Part shown: positions 58,101 through 64,000 of the stretch, piece by piece | Layout: every line of letters begins with the position of its first letter | How positions within the stretch are numbered: the stretch's first letter is position 1 | Assembly: GCA_032622095.1 (NCBI GenBank) | Contig: CP136069.1 | Span: 67,849,319 to 67,913,318, forward strand | DNA: 64,000 nucleotides | DNA from: Siphonodentalium dalli | Lineage: Eukaryota; Mollusca; Scaphopoda; Gadilida; Siphonodentaliidae | Reading direction: 5' to 3' | Position numbers and translations under genes: made by a program | The notes under the pieces: model-generated | The model's input: only the letters and a program-made list of their open reading frames with translations | Databases searched by the model: none | What the model was told of the DNA's origin: nothing

Positions 58101-61100
58101 TAAATTTTCTTTTAATTTTGGTAAATGTTTATTATAAATTGCCAAATTCTGCATGAAAAGGGTTAAAATTGGACAAGATATCCCTCTCAAAATGTATATT
58201 AACATTTCGTCTTCAATTTAGTAATATTATGGTGTATAAGGGCATATTTCAGTTGTACGAGATGCATCATGCAGCTAATAAAATTGAAAAGAAAATCTAA
58301 AAATTTTGGCTTTATTTTGAGGATTGACACTAATATTCAGGATGCCTCATATTGAAAAAATAAACCACTACTGCCCGATATAATCCATGTTTATATATAT
58401 AGGAATCAAGGAGCTAAATGTGTTCTAGAGTCGGGGAACAAGTACACCGTGGAATGCTTATTAAAAGGTGAAGGTAACGGAAGAATGACCTTCACCTGAT
58501 ACATGCGACACGTTATTAAAGTATGACATCGCGTTTATTTGATTTGTATATCATATCTAAATAATTTAAACTGGCGAATTATTGGGGGAATGGATTTTTG
58601 TGAGCGGGAAATTTATTTAACTACATGTAGTTGCTGTAGTTGTGGGTTTTCCAGATCAAATTTGGCTGTGGGAAGCCCTGTCGTACACTTGGGGATTTAT
58701 TTTAAAAAGTTAACACATGGCCTATGATTTTTCTTGTATTTTCGTGATCAACTGGTGTCAATGCAGGACATCAATATTTTGCGAAGAGCGTTCTGAGAAA
58801 GTATAAAATGAAGTATGATCTGAAGTAGTTTACAGGTATGACATTTTACCCAAATATAAATTAAATTACAAAGATATTGAGAATGTCACTTTAATCATTA
58901 CCATCAATCTATGTGCATTGTTGCTTTAATTATCAATGCACAAAATAAATAACTATTTTATTGTAACTTACACTGTCCAGTTATTTTTTTTAATTCAGTG
59001 TTTATATATAGATGGCATCATATTTTTCTTTGCTGACCCTATCATTATTTTTTGTAACACCATGAAATTTGTACTGCTGACATTCACATGTATGTGTCAC
59101 TCCAGGCAACCTCAGTATAATTTCCTTTGGACCTCTCAAGTTAAAATGGTATTTACTATAACATTCAATTGCTTAGACATTATATACTTGAATTACAGAT
59201 AATGTGTATTAAAAAAAATAAAAATAATCCTGTGTGTTATAATTTTATCAAATTATAAATTTAACTAAAATATATTCACCTGAATTTAAATTATCAGTAA
59301 TAATCCTATAACATAAAGAAAATCAACATTTAAAACCAATGACTTGTGATAGTCTGTGCTCACAGTACATCCACTCTTTGTGACATTTGAGAATTAAATG
59401 ATCCCATCTGCTCTCCAGCTATCTTCACTCTTCAGCAGGTCAGTGATTATGTAACACTGGTACCCATAAACTGCATGTAGAGTCACAGGCAGTAAATGTC
59501 TAATTAAATTGTGGGATTGATTACAATGTTAAAGACTGGTATCTATTATTAGCAATGAGAGTTACTGTATTAGCTCAGGTCACCATGTTTACTTATAAAT
59601 TGGTCAGACTTATGAAGATTTAACCCATTCAGTGCCAAGTCTGATATTTGTATCAACCCACTGTATATATATTTCCTTGATAATTTTTCAAGTTTATTGA
59701 TTATACTAATGTGATACATTGATGGAAAGAGCTCTTAGAGCTCTTTCCATCAATTTATCACATTATTATAATCAATAAATTTGAAAAATGATCAAGGAAA
59801 TATGGGTTGATACAAAAATCGGACTTGGCACTGAAAGTGTTAAGTTACTTGTCATAATTTATAATTGTTAATCACAACCTTATATTAGAACTTCCAAGTA
59901 CAACAATTAATGATTTTTATTAAGGAATTTTATGAGTGCCTTTTATGTGTCAGCTTTGAGATAAACATGGGTGATAATTAGGGTGGTTGAACAATGTTAA
60001 CACCATGAAAAGACACATTTAAAATGGGACTATATTTATTCTTGAAGTTGTTTTTTCTTCCTCTTTTGTTGTGAAAAGGAAATCAATATTAATTTTTTTT
60101 AACCCCAGCCGTTTCGAGATCGTTTTTCCTTGCTGAAATGCGATTATATGTGAAAACAATTATCTCAAATTCATTGCAAAGCTATACGAAATTTATTAAC
60201 CTCTTTCACTAAATTCGAAATGAACCTCGCTAAAGCTCGGCTCAAATTGAATTAGTGCACTCGGTTAATAAATATCATATAGAATTGTGACTCATTAAAG
60301 ATCCTCTATTAAACATTAAACATTTGCCAATCATGATCGGCCTCTCATTGTTCTTTTAGTTTCCTTAACCTCTATAAGATATAACTGCATGAGTCTTGGA
60401 TTCACACTATGGGCTGTTATTAGTCTCAGTGCAGGCCATGATCTGATTGGCTCCGTCCTGTTTTGTCTCGCACTGAACTATAAACAGATGGAGCTCTATC
60501 ATGCGATACCATTCTTTTGTTATCTGTTAGGATCATGTATAAAAAGTAATAAGGAAAACAGGTAAGGTTTTAATGTACACTAATGCCCTAATAATCGACT
60601 CATTAACCACAGGAGAATTATGGGTAACTTTTCAGGATTTAGTCTGAAATATGGCTTGTTGCCTTTCATTGGAAAGCTTTCACTGAGAGCTTTCCGATGA
60701 ATGGCAACAAGGCATATTTCCGAAATTAGAAATTCTTCACAACATGTATAATTTGGTTCGAGGTTGTATTCCTACATTTTTCAGACAATTATTTTAAAAT
60801 GGCACAGATATTTACAACCATGCAAACCTGCACATCTGCAATTATGTGCTCAATCTTACTTTTTAGTGGAGTCATCCAACTTTTTCGACTTAGAATTTTT
60901 TTAAACATGCATAATTTTGTTCCAACTTGTATTCCTTGTGTTTTATTTTTATGAAAAAAAGTTCATATTTTCATAAGGCTACCCTTAATATAGCCCGACT
61001 ACAGTGCAGGGGTTATGTGTTTCATTTGGTTTTAATAATATTAATAGAAATAATCCATCCACCTACAGTGTATATAGCACATTCCACATTAATTTCAATA

Positions 61101-61930
61101 TGCTTTTCACCCCTTATTGCCTCTGTCATAAGGCATGACACCATTGCCATCAGCAACACTGTACTGCTAAAAACATATTCATATCTCAATTTCATGCTGA
61201 CAATATCCATCAACTCTCGCCATTTACTCCCTTAACAAATGAGTGGTGTGAAGTAGTCACAGTACGAGCAACCTTGCTCAAGGGTCACAACTTGTGTAAG
61301 TCTGCTGTGGCTACAAGCCGGACACTATATCCATTCGGCCACCGAGTTCCATTATTATCAGGCCAAAGAAAATAAAATGTCTGGTTTGGAAATCTGGCTA
61401 GAAAAAAAGTAGGGTCAGAATATAGGCTTATATTTTAATTTTTTTTATGAATTTTTGTTATTTTGACATTATCTTATGGCTCTTCATGCCTCCTTCTAGA
61501 TTGAAATGAGATTAATTCTGATTTTCTTTGTATAAACTGTAATAGACACAATGCTTTTCTTTAGAAAACAACATATTCTGAGACAATGAAATGTTTGTTT
61601 TACTTTTATGAAAAAATTTACAGAATTTTCTGAAAATTTTCTTGACCCTGAAATTTTTTGTTATGGTGAGGGGCTTAAAATAGTGTCGGTTAGGAAACCC
61701 AAACCACAGTATTTTTTTCTTTGGCCTTAACATTATTTTCAGTGAACCAATGCCAACTGTTATGTTGAGTTCTTCTTCTCAGATTTTTTTCTAGGCTACT
61801 GAAGCTGATGAAGATAGGATTTGTAGTTGTAATAACATTTGCGATCTGTTGGTGGCCGTTCTTATCAAATAAAGATGCTGTGCTCGCAGTTTCAAAACGA
61901 CTTTTCCCATTTGGTAGAGGACTATATGAG
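34107..61930 (+). CDS. ALG6: ALG6, dolichyl-P-Glc:Man9GlcNAc2-PP-dolichol alpha-1,3-glucosyltransferase (N-terminal half)
   Basis: GT57 enzyme of the ER membrane that adds the first glucose to the lipid-linked Man9GlcNAc2 precursor of N-glycans. Exons: 34107-34182, 36646-36730, 38303-38392, 41710-41798, 43124-43206, 47508-47572, 60379-60561, 61795-61930; together 269 codons with continuous phase. Family hallmarks in order: an N-terminal membrane segment, [61 protein letters not shown], and CWWPF before [11 protein letters not shown]. The Asp of [10 protein letters not shown] is the proposed catalytic base in the yeast enzyme. Human ALG6 is about 507 residues, so the second half lies beyond the window. 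GYEAQ and KQMELYHA spellings favour ALG6 over its paralogue ALG8. Confidence 0.96.
34509..34818 (-). pseudogene. MULE transposase fragment (C-terminal part)
   Basis: Contains [20 protein letters not shown] and then [20 protein letters not shown], the classic GC-FHW-QAVWRK and aLaflP signature of MULE transposases. Just upstream MTVDFE, resembling the catalytic DFE block, lies in another frame near 34800-34818, so a frameshift separates it. The frame ends with a stop near 34509. It is not functional. Confidence 0.8.
34881..34983 (-). pseudogene. MULE first exon with PHD-like cysteine motif
   Basis: The ATG at 34983 opens [20 protein letters not shown] and [14 protein letters not shown]. Cys and His spacing (C-x2-C, C-x2-C, W-x-H, C) resembles a small PHD/treble-clef finger found in some animal MULE proteins. 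It ends at an intact gtaagt donor. It is a remnant because the following exon body is missing. Confidence 0.7.
35222..35530. repeat. Gtccgtcc-type repeat, copy 2
   Basis: gtctgtctgtgcgtgcgtgc, then caggtcacaccc, atcaccaaacttcatatcgg and cctctggatggga. It matches 20226-20560 in order. It abuts the MULE right end. Confidence 0.6.
35779..35863 (+). mobile_element. H-type MITE, copy 3, single arm
   Basis: One arm only: cagtaatgctctaattaatc to atggcttgttg, then it breaks into unrelated gggcaatctcac. The breakpoint lies at the hairpin loop side. Confidence 0.75.
36049..36423 (+). repeat. L-type dispersed repeat, copy 1
   Basis: Starts ttgtggtttgggtttccc and ends aacccaaaccagacacttta, with accgaccct near both ends. 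The same sequence in reverse orientation is at 61362-61728. Two tandem 15-bp words gtgccgccctcctcccc lie shortly before it at 35922-35957. Confidence 0.75.
36424..36557 (-). mobile_element. F-type TTAA element fragment
   Basis: Contains the palindromic core (gaatacattggcctaac, ctatgggagactcgcatata) and ends tgctgcaccagcaaagctcc and then TTAA (36554-36557). The left end is cut by the L repeat. Confidence 0.6.
36646..36730 (+). CDS. ALG6: ALG6 exon 2 (GDYEAQRHW)
   Basis: Acceptor ttttcag, donor gttggt. It encodes [18 protein letters not shown] and TLNLPVKEW. The acidic GDYE loop is a luminal hallmark of ALG6/ALG8. The donor is weak beyond GT. Confidence 0.95.
37342..37741 (+). mobile_element. 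A-type TTAA element, copy 2
   Basis: Essentially identical to the copy at 7635-8033 through both cores and the spacer, flanked by TTAA on both sides. The high identity suggests recent activity. Confidence 0.85.
38303..38392 (+). CDS. ALG6: ALG6 exon 3 ([14 protein letters not shown])
   Basis: Acceptor ttacag, donor gtgagt. It encodes [20 protein letters not shown] and [10 protein letters not shown], nearly identical to human. The N-S-T is also a potential glycosylation sequon. Confidence 0.96.
38521..40047. other. ALG6 intron 3 without recognised features
   Basis: AT-rich, with a gtgtgtgtgtg tract near 38540 and poly-A near 38660. The 65-codon frame at 39230-39427 has no recognised similarity. 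Confidence 0.5.
40048..40296. mobile_element. B-type TTAA element with single core
   Basis: TTAA-flanked ends CCCTTTGAGTGCCA and TGGCACTCAAAGGG. It carries one copy of the core palindrome and the motif gccgatgagatcggc near the right. The left half resembles the C type (caatttttgtatcaaccca). Confidence 0.8.
41128..41645. mobile_element. G-type foldback MITE, copy 8, in two pieces
   Basis: A full left half (41140-41260) is followed by two inverted interiors (aacattgtttttagttact near 41288, reverse near 41548). It ends truncated at gatgctagcc, 65 bases before exon 4. Confidence 0.7.
41710..41798 (+). CDS. ALG6: ALG6 exon 4 (TSRGHES)
   Basis: Acceptor ttttag, donor gtagat. It encodes [20 protein letters not shown] and DHKFFMRSS, collinear with human TSRGYESQAHKLFMRTT. 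G and F element pieces lie close on both sides. Confidence 0.95.
41826..42079 (-). mobile_element. F-type TTAA element with two cores
   Basis: On the minus strand it begins TTAACCGTTCCATGACTTGA and includes two core palindromes (41870-41935, 41963-42030), ending ggtgcagcattaaagatcc-type sequence. It starts 28 bases after exon 4. Confidence 0.7.
42322..43030. repeat. Diverged tandem array, period about 125 bp
   Basis: At least six units: tcatctgaggtcaa-type landmarks at 42361, 42483, 42608, 42735, 42863 and 42971, each followed by cctat, tgacattcc, and gtcaaattaccc. It lies in ALG6 intron 4, upstream of exon 5. Confidence 0.75.
43124..43206 (+). CDS. ALG6: ALG6 exon 5 (second membrane segment)
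   Basis: Acceptor tttttag, donor gtaagt. It reads [20 protein letters not shown] and KHHNPYKK, a membrane helix followed by a basic loop. Part of the exon end (gcatcacaacccatataaaaaggtgaga) is duplicated at 43229-43259, including a second donor-like site. Confidence 0.94.
43229..43259 (+). repeat. Duplicate of the exon 5 end with a second donor
   Basis: gcatcacaacccatataaaaaggtgaga repeats the last 22 bases of exon 5 plus gt-a-g, about 53 bases downstream. Using this second donor (gtgaga at 43254) would retain the first gtaagt. Confidence 0.75.
43273..43662 (-). mobile_element. A-type TTAA element, copy 3 (inverted)
   Basis: Same structure as copy 1 on the opposite strand, with TTAA on both sides, beginning 66 bases after exon 5. 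Confidence 0.85.
44080..44240. repeat. Single gagttatg-type unit
   Basis: gataacttcaacaaatgtcaaccgattcaa, then attggatata, then gagttatgagactttg. It looks like a lone monomer of the unit superfamily. Confidence 0.5.
44881..45042. mobile_element. H-type foldback MITE, copy 4
   Basis: Hairpin closing at atggattgttgccatatttc. The loop side is deleted relative to the 31205 copy. Confidence 0.78.
45322..45778. mobile_element. G-type foldback MITE, copy 9
   Basis: Outer arms tgagtttaatgtgcctgtca and gacaggcacactaaactcag, so the inverted repeat extends further out than in the other copies. The interior matches copy 6. Confidence 0.78.
46238..46608. mobile_element. G-type foldback MITE, copy 10
   Basis: Left arm gtgtgcgcctgccatttgca, interior aacattgtttttgtagttac, truncated at the right in gatgctagcccagc. 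A tRNA-like SINE follows on the minus strand. Confidence 0.72.
46630..46735 (-). repeat. tRNA-derived SINE
   Basis: The minus strand reads gtggcccagtggttagagca, a near-perfect tRNA A-box region, and then a degenerate B box (ttttttgaacgcc). It has no closing acceptor stem. Confidence 0.6.
46787..46999. mobile_element. H-type foldback MITE, copy 5
   Basis: Full hairpin from cagtaatgctctaaataatt to ggcattactg, with the gaaagctctcagttagagct loop side. Confidence 0.8.
47108..47490. mobile_element. G-type foldback MITE, copy 11, abutting ALG6 exon 6
   Basis: Left arm ataatgtgtctgtcatttgc and right arm gacagacacactatttgtag. Part of the hairpin after gaatgaggtcccc is lost on both sides. It leaves only about 17 bases of non-element intron before exon 6. 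Confidence 0.75.
47508..47572 (+). CDS. ALG6: ALG6 exon 6 ([12 protein letters not shown]), followed by a U12 donor
   Basis: Acceptor attccag. It reads [20 protein letters not shown] and F plus two bases of the Q codon. A G element ends 18 bases upstream of it. The donor is gtatccttt. Confidence 0.95.
47573..47581 (+). promoter_or_regulatory. U12-type 5' splice site of ALG6 intron 6
   Basis: GTATCCTTT is the perfect consensus of GT-AG U12-dependent introns. The reading frame requires the splice exactly here, since exon 7 resumes with the base completing Gln of HFQYN. Confidence 0.95.
47592..47629 (-). repeat. 38-bp zinc-finger fragment next to the U12 donor
   Basis: Identical to 49328-49365, part of the zinc-finger relic 3' of the C2H2 gene, and in the same orientation. 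It lies 19 bases after the exon 6 junction. Confidence 0.92.
48005..48916. mobile_element. K element, copy 2
   Basis: tatcccctgccaaattt and tttgcgggggatatag at the left, gacgggggataccgccg at the right. The units have ggatttcaaag landmarks at 48119, 48294, 48469 and 48629 (175, 175, 160), the same spacing as in the 15-kb copy. Confidence 0.82.
49190..49394 (-). pseudogene. Two-finger relic downstream of the zinc-finger stop
   Basis: Past the stop (TGA in place of the linker GGA) the frame continues with EKDY, a TAA in place of the Gln codon, then [18 protein letters not shown] and [13 protein letters not shown] one-base insertion follows, after which the same TGA and TAA pair appears again (TGA complement at 49226-49228). 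The offset of 169 equals two fingers of 84 plus the inserted base. The stop pair was therefore copied with a two-finger duplication. Confidence 0.88.
49395..51092 (-). CDS. C2H2 zinc-finger protein with 17 tandem fingers, nested in ALG6 intron 6
   Basis: An intronless 565-residue frame, antisense to ALG6. The first 93 or so residues are acidic and lack a recognisable KRAB, ZAD or BTB domain. Then come 17 fingers of the form [20 protein letters not shown] with TGEK linkers. Finger 14 is degenerate (QSDICLK: one residue lost and the first Cys changed to Ser). Helix positions -1,2,3,6 recur as Q-G-T-R, Q/E-A-H-S, D-S-Y-Q and D-S-N-R. Fingers 3-4, 5-6 and 8-9 are repeated pairs. It is a likely sequence-specific nuclear DNA-binding protein; its target is unknown. 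A possible acceptor (cctatttcag on the minus strand, 51161-51170) suggests a 5' UTR intron. The C-terminal end is a nonsense codon inside a linker. Confidence 0.9.
   Translation of the reverse strand: MKNPGELNEESAWTKGRELREATESRRRINDVDVETENNNSLSEGAGLSDEFANDEATCFLVQGEQFSDKKQMTHEHCQTGKQLLRSEGNRKEQYQCDICLKIYTRYGYLKQHKRLHAGEKGNQCDICLKSFTQSNDLTRHMRVHTGDKHYQCDVCLKSFTQSAHLKSHMRIHTGEKRYQCDVCLKSFTQSGTLKRHMRIHTGEKHYQCDVCLKRFTESAHLKSHMRVHTGEKRYQCDVCLKSYTQSGTLKRHMRIHTGEKRYQCDVCLKSFTQSSDLTKHMRVHTGDKHYQCDVCLKRFTESAHLKSHMRVHTGEKRYQCDVCLKSFTQSGTLKRHMRIHTGEKRYQCDVCLKRFVDSSYLKQHKRLHAGEKDYQCDICLKSFTQSAHLKRHMRIHTGEKHYLCDVCLKSFTESSNLTKHMRVHTGEKRYQCDVCLKRFAASSYLKQHKRLHAGEKDQSDICLKSFAHSSNLTRHMRIHTGEKRYQCDVCLRRLADSSNLIKHMRVHTGEKRYQCDVCLKSFTQSGDLKRHMRIHTGEKRYQCDVCLKRFADSSNLTRHMKVHT
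51337..51520. mobile_element. H-type foldback MITE, copy 6
   Basis: Hairpin with agaagagttatgggtaattt and aaattacccataattctcct arms, ending gggcattact. It lies upstream of the zinc-finger gene start. Confidence 0.75.
52933..53328 (+). mobile_element. A-type TTAA element, copy 4, inside the foldback centre
   Basis: TTAA-flanked with the same two-core structure and a few substitutions (one core half reads ccaattcattctctt). Its location shows that A elements insert within older elements. Confidence 0.83.
53763..53888. repeat. Hairpin with about 60-bp arms
   Basis: ctccccagtttatag/ctataaactggggact-type arms close at gacctcgccaaaggctcggtcc. The loop style (ctcgc-aaag-ctcgg) matches the hairpin at 60187-60285. 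Confidence 0.85.
55259..55839 (+). pseudogene. hAT transposase relic (THAP12/ZMYM-like), internally deleted
   Basis: Piece 1 (55259-55402) starts [11 protein letters not shown] and stops after 47 codons. Piece 2 (about 55405-55839, other frame) reads [18 protein letters not shown], then [15 protein letters not shown] and [17 protein letters not shown]. The PR-CGRQ-H-AN and IPF-D--ELK-RF words are signatures of the hAT family related to THAP12 and ZMYM proteins. The catalytic middle is absent. A 77-codon frame downstream (55836-56069) is of uncertain origin. Confidence 0.75.
56785..57020 (+). repeat. I-type repeat copy
   Basis: gggtgatcaaatagaaatgg, tattaatccaaattt, gtcattcttatata and gttagtttatc in the same order as the inverted 12432-12665 copy. 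Confidence 0.6.
57110..57467 (+). repeat. Direct repeat M, first copy
   Basis: Begins aggaatcaaggagctaaatg and ends tgatcaactggtgtcaat. The second copy is at 58402-58762 with over 90 percent matching bases by eye. The intervening 930 bp contains a poly-C/G-rich stretch at 57765-57905. No conserved frame spans both copies. Confidence 0.88.
58402..58762 (+). repeat. Direct repeat M, second copy
   Basis: Differs from the first copy by small insertions (for example ttattaa before aggtgaagg, and catgtag near 58624). Confidence 0.88.
58763..59619. other. ALG6 intron 6, no feature recognised
   Basis: AT-rich sequence with short A/T runs; the small frame at 58936-59202 is hydrophobic but unremarkable. 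Confidence 0.5.
59620..59843. mobile_element. C-type TTAA foldback element, copy 2
   Basis: TTAA on both sides, ends CCCATTCAGTGCCA and TGGCACTGAAAGTG, same gagctcttagagctc centre as the copy at 32331. Confidence 0.8.
60187..60285. repeat. Hairpin just upstream of the U12 acceptor
   Basis: gaaatttattaacc/ggttaataaatatc arms around cctcgctaaagctcgg. It ends about 75 bases before the U12 branch site. Confidence 0.7.
60361..60378 (+). promoter_or_regulatory. U12-type branch site and 3' splice site of ALG6 intron 6
   Basis: TTCCTTAAC (60361-60369) is the exact U12 branch consensus, with its adenosines 10-11 bases before the AG at 60377-60378, the short distance these introns need. The region lacks a strong polypyrimidine tract. 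Confidence 0.95.
60379..60561 (+). CDS. ALG6: ALG6 exon 7 ([11 protein letters not shown])
   Basis: Reads [20 protein letters not shown], then a membrane segment and [20 protein letters not shown], nearly identical to human [18 protein letters not shown] in register. Donor gtaagg. An H-type hairpin starts about 16 bases after it. Confidence 0.96.
60578..60727. mobile_element. H-type foldback MITE, copy 7 (truncated)
   Basis: Starts actaatgccctaataatcga and reaches the loop (gaaagctttcactgagagct), then breaks off at catatttccga before closing. Confidence 0.72.
61240..61352 (-). repeat. tRNA-derived SINE
   Basis: The minus strand reads ggtggccgaatggatatagt, an A-box region of a long-arm tRNA, then ggcttgtagcc. 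A degenerate B box follows (gttgtgacccttg). Confidence 0.5.
61362..61728 (-). repeat. L-type dispersed repeat, copy 2
   Basis: Reverse orientation relative to 36049-36423; tctggtttggaaatctggct at one end and ggaaacccaaaccacag at the other. It ends 67 bases before exon 8. Confidence 0.75.
61795..61930 (+). CDS. ALG6: ALG6 exon 8 (last exon in window)
   Basis: Acceptor ttctag, donor gttggt, ending in phase 0. It encodes [40 protein letters not shown] and RGLYE, matching human CWLPFF and RRLFPVDRGLFE. The next exon (human DKVANIWC) is not in the window. Confidence 0.94.
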
Positions 61931-62222
61931 GTTGGTGTATAATTAGGCCGATATGAAAATAACTTGATACTTGTCCCCTCCTTTTGTGGCACAATCAAGT
62001 GTATAGGTAGCAAATTTACTAGCAATACACAATTTCCAGTAACTTTTGGAAACTTAGGAGGGGCTATTTTCTTATAACTAATCACAGAGTTGGCCAGTCT
62101 GGGTGAACGTCGACTCTATATTTGAAAGATTTTTTAAAATACATCGATGATTGACAGGTGTCCCCACGTGTTATTTGTTGTGCTTCGCAATAACAAGGCC
62201 TGTGTCGCGACAAAAACTTACA

Positions 62223-62471
62223 GAAGATAATATTTGTCGTGTGTGCGACTATTCTTTTTCGGGAGATGAACTCGCTGCATCAACGGGAAAGCTGCATCCG
62301 AGAGCAAAAAATAAGGTCGTCATCAAAAATGATGCTTTAGAACTATTTAAAAGCATAAAATTAAGTCATTTCCTCGGTGTTTAACTTTCAGATGACTTTT
62401 TTAGTTTTACGACAAATAATTTGATTTGCAAACCATGTTACAATAAAGTAAATCAAATACACGGACATGAG
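62223..62471 (+). pseudogene. Broken CxxC / CxxC domain fragment (ZAD-like spacing)
   Basis: Follows a cttacag acceptor-like site. It reads NICRVCDYSFSGDELAAS, about 50 more residues to SHFLGV, then one in-frame TAA (62382-62384), then LSDDFFSFTTNNLICKPCYN, KVNQIHGHE. Two CxxC pairs about 70 residues apart suggest a treble-clef domain such as the ZAD type at the N-terminus of zinc-finger or transposon proteins. It ends at a gtgagt donor-like site. The single stop and the absence of further exons make it a likely dead copy. Confidence 0.6.
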
Positions 62472-62925
62472 TGAGTTCTATTTATATTTATGGGAGGCCA
62501 AGTTGGTACCATACGCATGCCTATCTAGGCTATCTATCAGGTCCAGCACATCCTTCAAATTAATCGGAATCGTACCGAATATATAATTTCGAAGCCATTT
62601 TTTCTGTCTCTGTTGTATTTGCAAGCGCCGCTCTGTTACTATATTTAGAAGTGACACTATGGGAGTCTCCGCCCACTAACACTTGTTTATTAATCCATAC
62701 GGTTTCATTGGACGGAAAATAATTTACGCAATCAATCAGATTACGGAATCCCGAGGACTTGGAAATGAGATAGCGATGTTATCCGTCAGACCTAATATTC
62801 AATGTTGTAATGAATATTTAGGTATGAGTTTACTCAGACTGAGAGTTGGCCCGCACTGAATACGAAAATCATGTTACGTATCCACATTTCTTACTTTATT
62901 TTGAACTATCACAGCTTTATTCAGT

Positions 62926-63421
62926 GCCAGGGGCCGATCTCATCGGCCCTAATTTACGGTCTGTAAAATCGGCCCTAAAAAATTAAAAACAAATTTTTTT
63001 TATTTATTTTTTATTTAAATATTTTTTTTTTTTTTTTTAATTTTTTTTTTTTTATTTTTTTTGGTGGAATTTTTTTTGGGTATGCTTAAGCATGCTATAG
63101 CGAATTTAAAAACAAACTGGTTAAAACCTTAGGGGCATGTTATAACTCAAAACTATCACCAAGTATTCATAGTAATAATTTTGATGCCCATGAAAAATGT
63201 AAGATTCCCTGGCACTAAACCTACAAAATAAGTCTGTTAAAGAATATAAGAAAAAATTATTAAAATTGTAAAAAATTGTATAAAATAATAACAAATGATG
63301 AAAAATTGTTAGGCCAATGCAATGCATTCTCTTATATATGCGAGGCGACCTATGGTCGACTCGCATATATAAGAGAATGCATTGGCACAGGGTATATCGG
63401 ACCTGGCACTGAAAGGGTTAT
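62926..63421. mobile_element. B-type TTAA element with single core, large
   Basis: Ends ATTCAGTGCCAGG and CCTGGCACTGAAAGGGTTA. It has the gccgatctcatcggc hairpin near the left, a T-rich stretch (62990-63064), a second internal tggcactaaacctacaaaat block, and one core palindrome at 63311-63385. The left TTAA has decayed. Confidence 0.7.
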
Positions 63422-64000
63422 ACAATAATTAAATCATCAAACCAGTAATGCCACATTTAAAGCAGGCTACTCTTGTAATTATGTCCCACAGAATCTTATT
63501 TTCATATTTTTAGACCCCCCCCTACAATCCTTCAAAATCGTGTACTGCTACCATATGGACATTTACCCAGGCATAACTGTGTATTTGGGCTATATTCCAA
63601 CAGAACAGTTGGTATTTTTTTAAAAGACTTATATCTCAGTACACATTCAATTGCACAACACAAGTAAATAGGACAATATTTTACAAGATGCAAATACATG
63701 AACACACAGTTACCAGTATGACTATGCGGTTGTTGTACATGTAATAGGCTAATGGACAGAGGACTTTTTGAGGCTGGATTTGAACAGTCTGTTTATTTCA
63801 CATGCACAGGATTTGTCTGAATGCATAATTAAGATAACAACCTTGACATTTAAACCTCATCATGCCTCCAATTTGTGCAAATCTCAGGAAGTTTTTAGCA
63901 CACTTTAGAAGAATCTAAATCCCGTCCATGATCAACAATTTGAAATCAAGGTTATGCATCCTATTTAATTAATGTTCTAGTCAAGACAAGCCTGGAAATA
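63422..64000. other. ALG6 intron, end of window, no feature recognised
   Basis: No further ALG6 exon (human DKVANIWC block), hairpin or repeat match is visible; a short C run lies at 63515-63522. Confidence 0.5.

Noticed and set aside
34107-61930. Paralogue ALG8 instead of ALG6
   Set aside because: [28 protein letters not shown] and [12 protein letters not shown] follow ALG6, not ALG8, as I remember the two proteins.

Overview
The window is nuclear DNA of an animal: AT-rich, intron-rich and packed with degenerate mobile elements. Two conserved multi-exon genes can be read through, both on the + strand. Their proteins, the paired splice sites and a U12-type intron establish a metazoan. The repeat style (gtccgtcc-rich arrays, many foldback MITEs, TTAA-flanked elements) suggests a marine invertebrate such as a mollusc or brachiopod, with amphioxus or a hemichordate as alternatives. 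The sequence alone does not settle this.

Layout. (1) 300-26646: the last eleven coding exons of RICTOR, the defining scaffold of mTORC2, which begins upstream of the window. One exon is followed by an in-register 102-bp tandem array of its own copies. The introns carry nested elements: a hAT-type element with an 8-bp target duplication at 13810-14687, another TIR element at 21853-22977, many foldback elements and a tRNA-derived SINE. (2) 26650-34100: intergenic, mostly palindromic elements and a 1.1-kb TTAA-type element. (3) 34107-61930: the first eight coding exons of ALG6, the ER alpha-1,3-glucosyltransferase (GT57); the rest lies beyond the window. Its intron 1 holds a deleted Mutator-like (MULE) element. 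Intron 6 is 12.8 kb, has textbook U12-type splice signals, and hosts an intronless 17-finger C2H2 zinc-finger gene in antisense, a 3.2-kb foldback structure and a hAT (THAP12/ZMYM-like) transposase relic. (4) 61931-64000: ALG6 intron with a broken CxxC/CxxC domain fragment and a TTAA-type element.

The two host genes have unrelated jobs (growth signalling and N-glycan assembly) and no functional coupling is implied. The most distinctive features are the RICTOR exon array, the U12 intron hosting a zinc-finger gene whose stop codons were themselves copied in a two-finger duplication, a palindromic core shared by different TTAA element families, and several repeat elements built from roughly 160-175-bp units. 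Exon ends were set by reading frame continuity, GT/AG signals and remembered human homologues; no alignment program was run.
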